The notes below the pieces were generated by a model that saw only the letters and a program-made list of their open reading frames with translations, did no database searches and had not been told where the DNA came from. A stretch of 64,000 bases of DNA from Rhynchonema sp. JSB1_4. Taxonomy: Eukaryota > Nematoda > Chromadorea > Monhysterida > Xyalidae. The stretch is taken from NCBI GenBank assembly GCA_030248065.1, contig JASAMV010006442.1:1-64000 (forward strand), read 5' to 3'. Position 1 is the first letter of the stretch, and every line of letters starts with the position of its first letter. Below, piece by piece: positions 14,601 to 24,022 of this stretch. The position numbers and the translations under genes were made by a program.

Positions 14601-17043
14601 AATAAAATCCCAATGTAAACTGCACCAAACCCCCAATCAAGGAAAACTCTGAAACCCACCTCAGTGGCGTCGTTGGAAAATCAAAAAGTCAAGATACCGG
14701 ATACCCAAAATAAAAAATTTTTTTACCATGCATGGGAATTGCCCTCCAAAAAATCTCGGATACCCAGGGGCAGGGTTGAAAAAAAATTTTTTTTATTAAC
14801 GAGCTTTTTTTTGTTAAAAAAAATTTTTTTTTTGATTTTTTTGACGAAAATTTTTTTTATTAGAAAAAGTGTTGCAAACGACGTTTCAGGATAAATGAAA
14901 TCGATACAACATATTTTTCAAAAATTGAAAAATTTTCGCCTGAGACCCAACTTGTGCGGTGACACCCGGTAGTATTGTGCAGATTCTATGGTCTCCGACC
15001 AGTGTGAGGTTGATGTTCACTAACGATGTTACTCTAATATATTGTAGCATGCGGTACAACGTATTTTAATGCATCTAATGCCGAATATCTGATATACGAC
15101 CATCAAAATATCGATTACAGCCCAAATCTTGCGTGTCAGATCGACTTTGCGCGCCCGGTTTTGCACCATACCTGCATCTATACATGTGTAGTAGCATGCA
15201 GTAGTACATTATCGGTGCCACATCACTCTAAAAGACCAGCCCGCGCATCCCTGTACGGATTTGGGGACAATACAGGGCGCCGCAGGCGCGATTTTGGAAA
15301 AATTGTCCCGTCCACAGAAAAAAAGTGCCAATTTTTTGCCTCGAAAAAAGCCATTTTTGGACATTTCAGCCCATTTTGGGCAACTTTTTTTTATTAAAAA
15401 AAGCAAAATCTGAGTTTCAAAAAAAAATTTTTTTAAAAAAAAATTTTTTTTAATTAACCACTTTTTTTAAACAACCCTGCCCAGGGGGTTGTCCAAAAAG
15501 GTATGCTTGCGAAAGCAAGCAATTTTGAGCATTTTGGAGTTAAAAATGCTCAATTTTTACCGTTTTTGGAAAAATTTTAGGTCGGATATTCCTGAAAAAA
15601 AGTCAGGATACCGGATTCCCCTGAGTGAAAAAATGGAGATACCGGAAAACCGGATACGAGGGGGGGCAAGCCGCCCGCCCCCCAACTACACCACTGACCC
15701 ACCTTGAAGCGTGACATGGTCGCAGAGCTGTGTATGACCGGTAAATGGCCAGGACTGGTTTGATCAACACCAGCAGGCTTGTTATGAACACTGAGCGTGT
15801 CTAATGTGCGCTGTGCACTGCCTGCCCGATGCGGATCACGACTGGGTTCGACCGTTGAATTACTTGGCGTTGGGCCGGGGCCTGAAGAAAACAGTGACAT
15901 GACTATTTTTGCACATTGCGCGAAAATTAGGAGAATATAATGTTTGACAACAAACAAGGAGGGGTAGACCGACTGTCACAGCATAAAAATTTTAACTATC
16001 TGAGATAGGAGATAGAAAATCAACACGAGCAAACCAACCAGGTATCCGCGGGAAACTTCAAAAGTCAGTGAGTCACGATATATTGAGCTTATAAATTTTG
16101 CGATATACTATTTGTACATTCCCCATTCCAGGCAAAAGCACAGAATATTTTAAAACAGTATTTTCTTGCCAATTGGACACATCGATTTGGGGCTCAAGTT
16201 TATTCACTGACCAGAAACGGCAGTGTCAATATTGCTATTCAGCACGTTTTCAACGGTTTGTGTTGATGGATTGGCAGCATTCTCGTTGACTGATTGTTGT
16301 GATTTATGTGGTTGATAGTTTTGATTCGAATCCACCAACTGTTGAACGCTGTTTATGTGATTGACCACATGCGAACTGTCACTCGATGATGTGTTGCGTT
16401 GTGCATCGACACTCGCCGAGATTGAGTCTGAATCAAACTCCGAGAAATCTTTTGAATGATGTTTACCCAATGAGCACAATATCCCACACCTACAGTACAA
16501 TAGAATCTGGTACGGATGCCTAAAACTGTGAATGAAATTACAGCGAAAAAAGTTAAAAGCGGGTCTCAAAATTTTAACGTTAGCCAACAGTTTAGAATGT
16601 TTACAGTCCAGGGGAAGACTTAATATCAGTCCATAAAGACGGCCACAACAATACCAGAATAGGATTATACACGCGCTGTTCGCTTGATAACACTGACAAG
16701 CAACAAGAATGGTTGTTCAGCTCTTGATCAGGGGCCCCCTTGATCAGCGCAGATACTAGATCCTCAAGTTCTGTTGCATCGCCAAAGCCAACCTGTTTCG
16801 TCCAAATCGTCTTCCGATTCTAGATCTTCGCGTTTGTGCTCATCAATTATGTGAAAGTGAAATCGGCCAGCTGCAAACAGAACTGATGGAAATAAACATT
16901 GGAAAATTATCATCAATAATTGAATAATCATCGCTAAAATTGACAAAGATCACCTTCTTTTTCCTTGTTTGCCTCGGCCGTGTCCATCCGCTTCTTCTGA
17001 CCGACCACCAGACCAGCAAAGATCACCTCAAACTCGTCGCAAA
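2694..17043 (-). CDS. TSC22D/bun-like: TSC22-domain protein, long isoform (bunched / TSC22D type)
   Basis: Leucine-zipper transcriptional regulator of the TSC22/bunched family; the long isoforms act in growth control. Exons read on the minus strand, high to low: 17043-16954, 16870-16793, 16448-16212, 15881-15703, 14475-14349, 13427-13308, 12766-12362, 11849 (or 11839)-11628, 11470-11377, 11280-11164, 10926-10715, 3711-3667, 3587-3504, 3421-3305, 2930-2694 (TGA at 2696-2694). Phases agree at every junction if the exon near 11.84 kb starts at 11839. The hallmark TSC box AIDNKIEQAMDLVKTHLMYA is followed by AVREEVELL and a leucine zipper. The two long-isoform motifs are split by an intron: MSRFK joins VVHVDARFQRGRWNCWDY. 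An acidic DDLDET..DFSEFDSDS block, as in vertebrate TSC22D2, lies further N-terminal. The middle is Ser/Thr/Pro/Gln-rich and the C-terminus is Gln-rich. The start codon was not found; the first listed exon begins in phase 1, so more exons lie upstream. The C-terminal exons are certain, the first three less so. Confidence 0.88.
4121..4257 (-). CDS. TSC22D/bun-like: Alternative first coding exon of the short TSC22 isoform
   Basis: Too short for a simple ORF search. On the minus strand ATG at 4257-4255 opens a 45-codon frame (begins MVVCATESAQQADMYPSMYD, ends SSSMDLS) and stops at a donor AG|GTATAC after 2 bases of the next codon. That phase fits the acceptor TTTGCAG|C at 3724, which reads SPTMQTG and then the TSC box. 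The resulting short protein would be 210 aa (exons 4257-4121, 3724-3667, 3587-3504, 3421-3305, 2930-2694). This is the usual TSC22 arrangement: the short form has its own promoter and a distinct N-terminus. A second possibility is direct initiation at the ATG at 3750, which is in frame with the TSC box. The promoter would lie just above 4257; I see no clear TATA box. Confidence 0.68.
5264..5809. mobile_element. MITE with long inverted repeats and TTA target duplication (PIF/Harbinger-like)
   Basis: Both ends carry the same about 43-bp sequence in opposite orientation, starting GGGCGCGGCCAGGTAGATGC. TTA lies directly outside each end (5261-5263 and 5810-5812), the 3-bp duplication typical of PIF/Harbinger elements. 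Inside, TGCGGACTGCGGAC blocks and a second inverted pair (CAATCGAAACATTTTTTGATTG and its mirror) make the whole 546 bp close to a foldback. There is no coding capacity. It lies in the large intron of the long TSC22 isoform (3712-10714), upstream of the short-isoform exon. Confidence 0.75.
5813..10714. other. Intron of the long TSC22 isoform; nothing else recognised
   Basis: About 4.9 kb of the roughly 7-kb intron between the exon ending at 10715 and the TSC-box exon at 3711. I found no convincing exon, RNA gene or structured repeat here. Scattered open frames of 60-110 codons show no family similarity. Confidence 0.4.
14662..15696. mobile_element. hAT-like element inserted at a TSC22 splice donor, 1035 bp
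   Basis: Starts CAGTGGCGTCG and ends CTACACCACTG, and is flanked by an exact 8-bp duplication ACCCACCT (14654-14661 and 15697-15704). CAGTG/CACTG ends plus 8-bp duplications are the signature of hAT transposons. The interior is non-coding and dominated by alternating A-tract/T-tract runs around 14780-14870 and 15385-15475 that can fold back, and it has GATACCGGA repeats near both ends. On the minus strand the duplication reads AGGTGGGT, that is the last two bases of the upstream exon plus its splice donor. Confidence 0.85.
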
Positions 17044-17633
17044 CTGCAGCTGACGATGGTCTTCGTCTGCGACCAACCTAAAGCATTTTTGGTGATCAAT
17101 TTTTTGCCAAGTTTTTCATGGTGGTCAATTGTGAAGCAAAACAAAACAATTGCGTACCGAAACGGACCCAACTGCCAACCACGTTTTGCTGACAACGGTT
17201 CAATCGAGCAATGCGCTTGCAAGCAAATCGAATCGACTGGCCAAATTGATAATCTATGGATCCTCAATCGAGGTCTATCTGATCTGAAGAACTAATTAGG
17301 TTTGGTTGAGTTGAATTTTAAGTGCAACGGATGTAACAACTTGACAACCAACGTAGTTTGTTTTTTCCAAACTGCTCGTCCCCTGCAACCTCCAGCCACA
17401 GCACTGGTTTAAAGCTACCTACCAGGTACCAGCGGTGGGAAACGGGCCGGGTTACCGACTTTTTCTGATGATATTTTGAAGCATGGTTGTGGATGAATAA
17501 AATGGTTTCAACTTAACGTTTTTTTCCAACCTTTTGGAAGCATGTTTTTTCGTAGATTTTTCGCTAAATTCTGAAAATATTTTCATGAGCCAGACTTTTG
17601 TCCAGGAGGCGAATGCCGGATCATGTCCATCCA
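17044..17633. other. Upstream flank of the recognised TSC22 exons; no clear gene
   Basis: The 5' exon(s) of the long TSC22 isoform should be here or further right, but I could not identify one with confidence. A short GGAAACGGGCCGGG fragment near 17436, followed by CGACTTTTTCTGATGATATTTTGAAG, matches the GC-rich repeat family seen at 31.0 kb, so the repeat tract already starts here. Confidence 0.4.
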
Positions 17634-17657
17634 ATGCTGTGGCTGGGGGAGTGGGGG

Positions 17658-18048
17658 CAGTGTAGTTCCTGGGGAGGAAGGGGGGGCCCCCCTCGGGTAC
17701 GCTATCTCCCCCTCAGGTGGTACACTATCCCCCTATCTCCCCCTCCGGGTACACTATCTCCCCCAATTTTTGCCTAAAATAGGCATTTTTAGGCCTAAAA
17801 TGGGCATTTTTATACCAAAAATGTGTGATTTTTAGGTCAATGTTCTCAAAAGTCGCCAAAATGCCCTTTTTATGAAGAATTTTTTCAAAAAAGGGGCAAA
17901 AATAGGTCAAATTTTCCACCTCAAAAAGTGACTTTTTCCCGAATTTGGGTCTTCCCCCCCCTTCCCCCCCCCTCGGGGGTACGCTATCTCCCCCTCCGAA
18001 AAAAACGGAGGGTCCGCTATCTCCCCCTCCGGACCAGGAACTACACTG
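17658..18048. mobile_element. hAT-like MITE, family A copy 1
   Basis: Starts CAGTGTAGTTCCTGG and ends CCAGGAACTACACTG, with an exact 8-bp duplication AGTGGGGG at 17650-17657 and 18049-18056. G-rich at one end and C-rich at the other, non-coding. It sits inside what looks like a deletion derivative of family B (outer ends CAATGCTGTGGCTGG at 17634 and GCCACATCACTG at 18078). Confidence 0.85.
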
Positions 18049-18145
18049 AGTGGGGGACCCCCAAAGGCCACATCACTGCTCGGGGGTACACTTACACTAT
18101 CTCCCCCTCGGCATGGGGGCAATACCCATACCCAATACCCAATAC

Positions 18146-18576
18146 CAGTGCTGTGGCTACTTTTGCGGGGCGGGTAGGGTACATAGGTGGAAAAAATCGG
18201 GGCGGGTAGGGGGGTAGTGTACCTAGAATTTTGGGGGGGAAATCCGGTTTGGGGGGGGGGGGAGGGGGAAGATTTTTCGGGGCGGGTAGGGTACAACACA
18301 AGTTTTTTCGGGTGCCTGTTTTTATATGCTATAACGTGCATATATCGCGCGTAGCGCGCGATTTTTTGCACTTTTTAGGGTTTTCGGTCGAAATTTGGGC
18401 ATTTTTGACCGAAAAATGGGCATTTTGAGGGAAAAAAGCGGGGCGGGTAGGCGGGTAGAGGGCGGGGCGGGAGGGGGGTAGGGTACCGGGGGGGCGGGAG
18501 GGGGGAGGTACCAGGGCGGGGCGGGTAGGGCACCATTGGGGGACCCCCCCCCCCCCCCCCCCCAGCCACAGCACTG
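18146..18576. mobile_element. hAT-like MITE, family B copy (minus orientation)
   Basis: Starts CAGTGCTGTGGCTAC and ends GCCACAGCACTG; matches the copy at 31413-31855 in reverse. Contains the GCGCGC hairpin at about 18344-18362. The flanks (CCCAATAC and CACACCAC) do not match, so one side has been replaced or recombined. Confidence 0.7.
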
Positions 18577-18589
18577 CACACCACTGTTT

Positions 18590-18752
18590 CAAACCCCTTT
18601 TTATGGGTTTTAGGGGGTATTTCTGGGAACAATTTTTCAGGTTCGGGTCAGTGAATTAATAGAGGCCCCCCGGAATAGAGCCCCCGTAATAGAGCCCCCC
18701 AAAGTGGGGTCAGTGAATTAATAGAGCCCCCCTTCTATTTAGGTTTTTACGG
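18590..18752. repeat. Truncated family E element (right part)
   Basis: Matches the right part of the intact E copy at 21634-22058: a CAAACCCCTTTTTA stretch, then GGGTCAGTGAATTAATAGAG blocks, then CTATTTAGGTTTTTACGG before TA. The left half is missing, cut close to the end of the neighbouring B element. The following 200 bp carry further related AATTAATGGGG / GGTTCTATT blocks. Confidence 0.6.
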
Positions 18753-18972
18753 TACACTGAATGTTGGGGGACATGGGGGTGGGGTTCTAAACGAGCGCCG
18801 GGTTCTATTAATGGGGGGTCAATTAATGAGGGTTCTATTTTTGATTTCGAGCCATTTGGTGGGGTTCGGTTCAATTAATGGGGGGGGGTTAGGTCAATTA
18901 ATGCGGGGGGGGTTCTATTTCCGACAATACGGGTACAATCAATCGTAGCAACCTCTCCCCTCCCGTTCATAT

Positions 18973-19368
18973 CAGTGTAGTTCCTGGTCCGGAGGGGGAG
19001 ATAGCGGACCCCCCGTTTTTTTCGGGGGAGATAGTGTACCCCCGAGGGGGGGGGAAGGGGGGGGGGCAGACCCAAATTCGGGAAAAAGTCACTTTTTGAG
19101 GGAGAAAATTTGACCTATTTTTGCCCCTTTTTGGAAAAAATTCTTCATAAAAAGGGTATTTTGGCGACTTTTGAGAACATTGACCTGAAAATCACACATT
19201 TTAGGCCTAAAAATGCCCATTTTAGGCCTAAAAATGGCCATTTTAGGCAAAAATTGGGGGAGATAGTGTACCCGGAAGGGGAGATAGGGGGATAGTGTAC
19301 CACCCGAGGGGGAGATAGCGTACCCGAGGGGGGGGGACCCCCCCCCTCCCCCCCCAGGAACTACACTG
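18973..19368. mobile_element. hAT-like MITE, family A copy 2
   Basis: Starts CAGTGTAGTTCCTGG and ends CAGGAACTACACTG, flanked by the exact 8-bp duplication GTTCATAT (18965-18972 and 19369-19376). It contains the AGGCCTAAAAATG repeats shared by all family A copies. A lone A-family end (GGACCAGGAACTACACTG) at 19478-19495 is the remnant of another copy. Confidence 0.87.
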
Positions 19369-20107
19369 GTTCATATTGGTTACCATATTGGTCGTATGTG
19401 GACACTTCTTGACGCGTGCCAAGAATGCCAACTATTATTTTTTTCCCTGTTACCGGGGGTACCGGCTGTTCCCCTTCCGGACCAGGAACTACACTGGCTG
19501 GTGGTCATTATGGATGTGTATGAATAAATTTGATTCCGTCGATGTCAATGTACCGTAAAAACCTAAATAGAAGGGGGGGGCTCTATTAACTCACTGACCC
19601 CATTTTGGGGGCTCTATTACGGGGGGGCTCTATTCCGGGGGGGCTTCTATTAATTCACTGACCCGAACCTGAAAAAAATGTTCCCAGAAATACCCCCGAA
19701 AACCCCTAAAAAGGGGTTTGAGAGGATGTTTTTTCGCTTGTAGTCGCATTTATTCGCGTCTAGTCGTCAATAAGAGGCGTATTATGTGCTCTGTCTGAAC
19801 GAACAACAAACGTGCATAAATGTACCTGTGCACCACTATCAAGCGTTAATACACTACTGTATAGGGCAGTGTAGTGGCTGGGGGGGGATGGGGGGGATTC
19901 CCCCCCCTAAGGAGTAGGTACCTTGCAACCACCCCTTGGGGGGGATGGGGGGGGAAGGGTAGGTACCTTGCAACTATGGGTGGGCACAATACCCAATACC
20001 CAATACCAATACCACCCAATACCAATACCAATACCGTGTTTGGTATTGGTATTGGGTCTAATTCTGGTATTGGGTATTGGGTATTGGTATTGAAGCTGGC
20101 CTGGTAT

Positions 20108-20504
20108 CAGTGTAGTTCCTGGTCCGGCGCGGCGGTTAGTGTACCTACCCCTTTTTTCCGTGAGGCGGTTAGTGTACCTCCCTGGGGGGGAAGGGGGGGG
20201 GGGAAGACCCAAAATCAGGAAAAAGTCACTTTTTGAGGTAGAAAATTTGACCTATTTTTACCCCTTTTTGGAAAAAATTCTTCAGAACAAGGGTATTTTG
20301 GCGACTTTTGAGAACATTGACCTAAAAATCACACATTTTAGGCCTAAAAATGCCCATTTTAGGCCTAAAAATGGCCATTTTAGGCAAAAGTTGAGGCGGT
20401 TAGTGTACCTGACGCGGCGGTTAGTGTACTAGTGTACCTTGGTCGCGGCGGTTAGTGTACCTTAGGGGGGGGACCCCCCCCCTCCCCCCCCAGGAACTAC
20501 ACTG
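20108..20504. mobile_element. hAT-like MITE, family A copy 3
   Basis: Starts CAGTGTAGTTCCTGG, ends CAGGAACTACACTG, flanked by the exact 8-bp duplication CCTGGTAT (20100-20107 and 20505-20512), inside element G. It carries GGCGGTTAGTGTACC blocks near both ends, a variant shared with copies 4 and 5. Confidence 0.87.
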
Positions 20505-21303
20505 CCTGGTATTGGTATTGGTATTGGGTTTGCCCAGGTATTGGGTAAAAACCAATACCCAATACTAATCCAGAAAAACCCAATACCAAGCCAATACCAA
20601 ACCCAATACCTGACTCAAAACCCAATACCAAACCAATACCAAACCCAATACCAACCCAATACCTGACCAAAAACCCAATACCAAACCAATACTAAGACCA
20701 ATACCCAATACCAATACCAACCCAATACCCAATACTCAATACCAATACCAACCCAATACCAAACCCAATACCAGGCACTGCAGCAGTATTGATTTGGTAT
20801 TGGGTATTGGTATTGGTATTGGGTCTCGCCCGGTATTGGTATTGGGTATTGGTATTGGGTCCCCAATTTGGTATTGGGTATTGGGTATTGGCACAGGGCC
20901 GGTATTGGGGCGCTCGTTTAGAATATTCTGCCGTGGCATTTTTTCCAAAATTTTACGGCAGAATATTCTATATTCTGCCGTAACTAGTATAGAATATTCT
21001 GCCGAAAAAATAAAAATAAAATTTGTCCATACAGTAATACAGAGGGCCTGGTTCTGTGACACTTCAATACACAAAACTCCGCTTTATCATACATTTAGAA
21101 TATTCTGCCCTCGGCAGACTATTCTAAACTAGGGCATAGCTTACGTTTAGAACATTCTGCCGAATCGTTGATTCGTTTAGAACATTCTGCCGTCGGCATG
21201 CTGTTCTAAACTATATTAAAACTTACATTTAGAATGTTCTGCCGAAACATATTGTACGTTTAGATCATTCTGCCGAAATTATGCACCCTTCACGGCTCCA
21301 GAA

Positions 21304-21442
21304 ACGACAATCCACATCTCTTCCTGGCTGGTGCCTAAGCCTAAGCCAAAACGCAAAGGAAAGGGAAGCGATCAAGTGTTTGGCTCTGACTTCCTTTGCG
21401 TTTAGGCTTTGGCTTAGGCACCAGCCAGGAAGAGATGTGGTA
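21304..21442. repeat. Inverted repeat with CTTCCTGGCTGGTGCCTAAG arms
   Basis: Two about 50-bp arms (CCACATCTCTTCCTGGCTGG..CAAAGGAA and mirror) around a short loop. The CTTAGGC..GCCAGCCAGGAAGA core recurs as three tandem units at 30080-30300, so the two regions share a sequence family. Confidence 0.6.
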
Positions 21443-21633
21443 AATGGTGATTTCTGGGGTCGTGTTTTTTTGGCAGAGGCAGAACCATCTAAACGTATCA
21501 TATGTTTCGGCAGAACATTCTAAATGTAGGTTTCAATCTAGTTTAGAACAGTATGCCGACGGCAGAATATTCTAAACGTGTCAAGAGGTTCGGCAGAATG
21601 TTCTAAACGTAACCTATGTCCTAGTTTAGAATA

Positions 21634-22058
21634 CCGTAAAAACCTAAATACAGCCCCCCCCCGGAATAGAGCCCCCCCTAATACAGCCCTCCCAAAAAGG
21701 GGTCAGTGAATTAATAGAGCCCCCCCCCCCGGAATAGAGCCCCCCCCCCCTAAGTAACATCCCCTATACAGTAGTGTATTAAGGCTTGATAGTTGTGGAC
21801 AGGTACATTTATGCACGTTTCTTGTTCGTTCAGAGCACGTAATACGCCTCTTATTGACCAATAGACACGAATAAATGCGATTACAAGCGAAAAAACATCC
21901 TTTCAAACCCCTTTTTAGGGGTTTTTGGGGGTATTTCTGGGAACAATTTATTCAGGTTCGGGTCAGTGAATTAATAGAGTCCCCCCCGTAATAGATCCCC
22001 CCCAAAATGGGGTCAGTGAGTTAATAGAGCCCCCCCCCTTCTATTTAGGTTTTTACGG
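21634..22058. mobile_element. Intact family E element (TA duplication)
   Basis: Starts CCGTAAAAACCTAAATA, ends TATTTAGGTTTTTACGG, with TA on both sides (21632-21633 and 22059-22060). The flanking sequence rejoined (TAGAATAGTCTGCCGAG) occurs uninterrupted in reverse at about 21108-21124 within the same F element. Contains TTAATAGAGCCCCCC blocks; non-coding. Confidence 0.82.
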
Positions 22059-22385
22059 TAGTCTGCCGAGGGAAGAATATTCTAAACGTAACTTGTGATC
22101 TAGTTTAGAATAGTATGCCAGCGAAAAAAACAGGTTTGTGCGAATGCATCGAACTGTCACCCAACCTAAGGGGCCATCACGTGTATAAACATACATTATT
22201 TTCGGCAGAACATTCTATACTAGTTACGGCAGAATGTAGAATATTCTGCCGTAAAATTTTAGAAAAAATGCTAGGGTAGAATGTTCTAAACGAGCGCCGT
22301 ATTGGTATTGGGTATTGGTATTGGGTGTCAAAAGTGGTATTGTGCCCAGGCCTACTTGCAACCACCCCGGAGGGTACCTTGCAAC

Positions 22386-23216
22386 CAGTGGTGTAGCTAC
22401 CCAGGCGGGGCGGCAACCTACTGTACCACCCAAAATGCGGGGCGGCAACCTACCTACTGTACCAGCCGAGCTAGGGGGGGGTCGTACCACTTGGGGGGGG
22501 GGGGTCATCTGGAAACCGAAATTTTTTATGTCTAAATACTGAAGAAAATGTGGCCTAAAACACTAATTTCGCGCGCAGCGCGCGATTTTTCGCCTATTTG
22601 CAGACAAATATGCTAATTTTATGCAATTTTAAGCCAAAAATGAATGTTTTGGGTGAAAAGTTAGGTGGGGCGGCAACCTACCTACCAGTGTAGTTCCTGG
22701 TCCGGCGCGGCGGTTAGTGTACCTACCCCTTTTTTCCGTGCGGCGGTTAGTGTACCTCCCTGGGGGGGGGGGAAGGGGGGGGGAAGACCCAAATCCAGGA
22801 AAAAGTCACTTTTTGAGGTAGAAAATTTGACCGATTTTTACCCCTTTTTGGAAAAAATTCTCCATAAAAAGGGTATTTTGGCGACTTTTGACATCATTGA
22901 CCTAAAAATCACCCATTTTAGGCCTAAAAATGCCCATTTTAGGCCTAAAAATGCCGATTTTAGGCAAAAATTGAGGCGGTTAGTGTACCTGGCGCGGCGG
23001 TTAGTGTACTAGTGTACCTTGGTCGCGGCGGTTAGTGTACCTTAGGGGGGGGACCCCCCCCCCCCCCCCCCCCCCCCCCCAGGAACTACACTGCTACCTA
23101 CTGTACCAGGGGAGGGGCGGCAACCTACCTACTGTACCAGGCGAGGGGCGGCAACCTACCTACTGTACCTTGGGGGGGGGGGACCCCCCCACCCCCCCCC
23201 CCCAGCCACACCATTG
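22386..23216. mobile_element. Family C hAT-like element with a family A insertion
   Basis: Starts CAGTGGTGTAGCTACC, ends CAGCCACACCATTG, flanked by the exact 8-bp duplication CTTGCAAC (22378-22385 and 23217-23224). Core blocks are GGCGGCAACCTACCTACTGTACC and a GCGCGC hairpin at about 22568-22588. Removing the A copy leaves about 415 bp. Confidence 0.82.
22686..23093. mobile_element. hAT-like MITE, family A copy 4
   Basis: Starts CAGTGTAGTTCCTGG, ends CAGGAACTACACTG, flanked by the exact 8-bp duplication CTACCTAC (22678-22685 and 23094-23101), inside the family C element. A run of about 30 C lies near its right end. Confidence 0.87.
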
Positions 23217-23799
23217 CTTGCAACCATCAATTTATGGTTTTTATAGGCAAAAATGGGTGTTTTTCGACCTCAAAACCCCAAAAATCGCGCGCTCCGCGCG
23301 CAAACCTCCATATAATAGGTATTTTAGGCAAATTTTCGGCCAAAATGCAAAAAAGTACCAATTTTTCGGCCAAATTTGCAGTATAATGCATGCAAAAAAA
23401 CACCCTTTTTTCGGACCTCAGGGGTACCTTGCAACCTCCCGGAGGCTGGGTAGGGGGGTACCTTGCAACCATCTGGATCCATCCCCCCCAAGGGTACCTT
23501 GCAACCATCTGCCTGCCACTACACTGGTATAGGGGATGTTACTTAGGGGGGGGCTCTATTCGGGGGGGGGGGGCTCTATTAATTCACTGACCCCTTTTTG
23601 GGGGGGGGCTGTATTACGGGGGGGGCTCTATTCCGGGGGGGCTGTATTTAGGTTTTTACGGTACCCAGCAGTTGTCTGTGACGATCTTGAACACACGCTG
23701 TTAACAAACGAGAACTTGTTAGCAACTCATATAATGATACTAGATCATACTGCAAACACGCGTGCTGCGCATTTGCACAAAATTCACTATAGTCAAGAA

Positions 23800-24022
23800 A
23801 CAGCCATTACGCCCAGTGGTAAACAACACTTCTTGACACTGAAACATCGCTTCTCACGTTCGGCAATCGGCAACACAAACACAGCCAAGAAGTGGTCTTC
23901 ACGGCTGGCCGTAACGCACACTTCTTGACGCAGCATTTATTTCTGGCATTCTTGGCAACACGTAGTCAAGAAGTGTACATTACGGCCGCGCGTAATAAAC
24001 ACTTCTTGACGCGTCAAGAAGC
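23800..24022. repeat. CACTTCTTGAC / GTCAAGAAGTG inverted repeat cluster
   Basis: At least six copies of TCAAGAAGTG or its complement at about 35-60 bp spacing, with CCGTAA..CACACTTC and TTCTTGGCA.CAC between them. The design resembles the CAACAAGTG clusters at 25.1 and 27.0 kb with a one-base change. A single related copy lies at 19397-19430. Confidence 0.55.

Larger units (their letters stand above)
20909..22298. mobile_element. Family F element made of palindromic ATTCTGCCG repeats, inserted into family G
   Basis: Inverted ends GGCGCTCGTTTAGAA and TTCTAAACGAGCGCC lie within GGTATTGG repeats (GTATTGG on both sides, although the periodic context makes the duplication uncertain). Inside are over a dozen copies of TTTAGAAYATTCTGCCG in both orientations, often as back-to-back palindromes. 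It contains the inverted repeat at 21304-21442 and the complete E copy at 21634-22058. No coding capacity. Confidence 0.7.
19975..22354. mobile_element. Family G element built of AATACC/GGTATT repeats, inserted into family D
   Basis: The ends TATGGGTGGGCACAATACC and GGTATTGTGCCCAGGCCTA are inverted and are flanked by the exact 8-bp duplication CTTGCAAC (19967-19974 and 22355-22362). Most of its own sequence is microsatellite-like GGTATTGGG (about 19985-20095, 20508-20905, 22299-22340), switching strand midway. A related copy without these insertions lies at 32871-33150. It hosts A copy 3 and element F. Confidence 0.75.
19867..23526. mobile_element. Family D hAT-like element inserted into family E; carries further nested elements
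   Basis: Starts CAGTGTAGTGGCTGG at 19867 and ends CTGCCACTACACTG at 23526. The 8 bases outside both ends are identical, GTATAGGG (19859-19866 and 23527-23534). The uninterrupted E copy at 21634-22058 contains the joined sequence (ACTGTATAGGGGATGTTACT in reverse) without this element. Its own sequence is limited to both ends (GGTACCTTGCAACC blocks; a GCGCGC hairpin near 23286); the rest is inserted material. A second D copy is at 31225-32052. Confidence 0.85.
19553..23661. mobile_element. Family E element with TA duplication, split by a nest of later insertions
   Basis: Ends are CCGTAAAAACCTAAATA at 19553 and TATTTAGGTTTTTACGG at 23661, each bordered by TA, as for Tc1/mariner-type insertions. 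Internal blocks (GGCTCTATTAA, TCACTGACCCC, the CTTGTAGTCGCATTTATTCG region) match the undisturbed copy at 21634-22058 in reverse. Without the insertion at 19867-23526 it would be about 440 bp. Confidence 0.8.

Noticed and set aside
20985..21260. Regular spacing of ATTCTGCCG considered as a CRISPR-like array
   Set aside because: Repeats occur in both orientations with irregular spacers inside a transposon in animal DNA.
17664..23532. Many overlapping Pro/Gly/Trp/Tyr-rich open frames of 60-165 codons on both strands
   Set aside because: They follow C-runs, G-runs and GGTATTGGG repeats, are open in several frames at once, and end at transposon borders; none has a domain.
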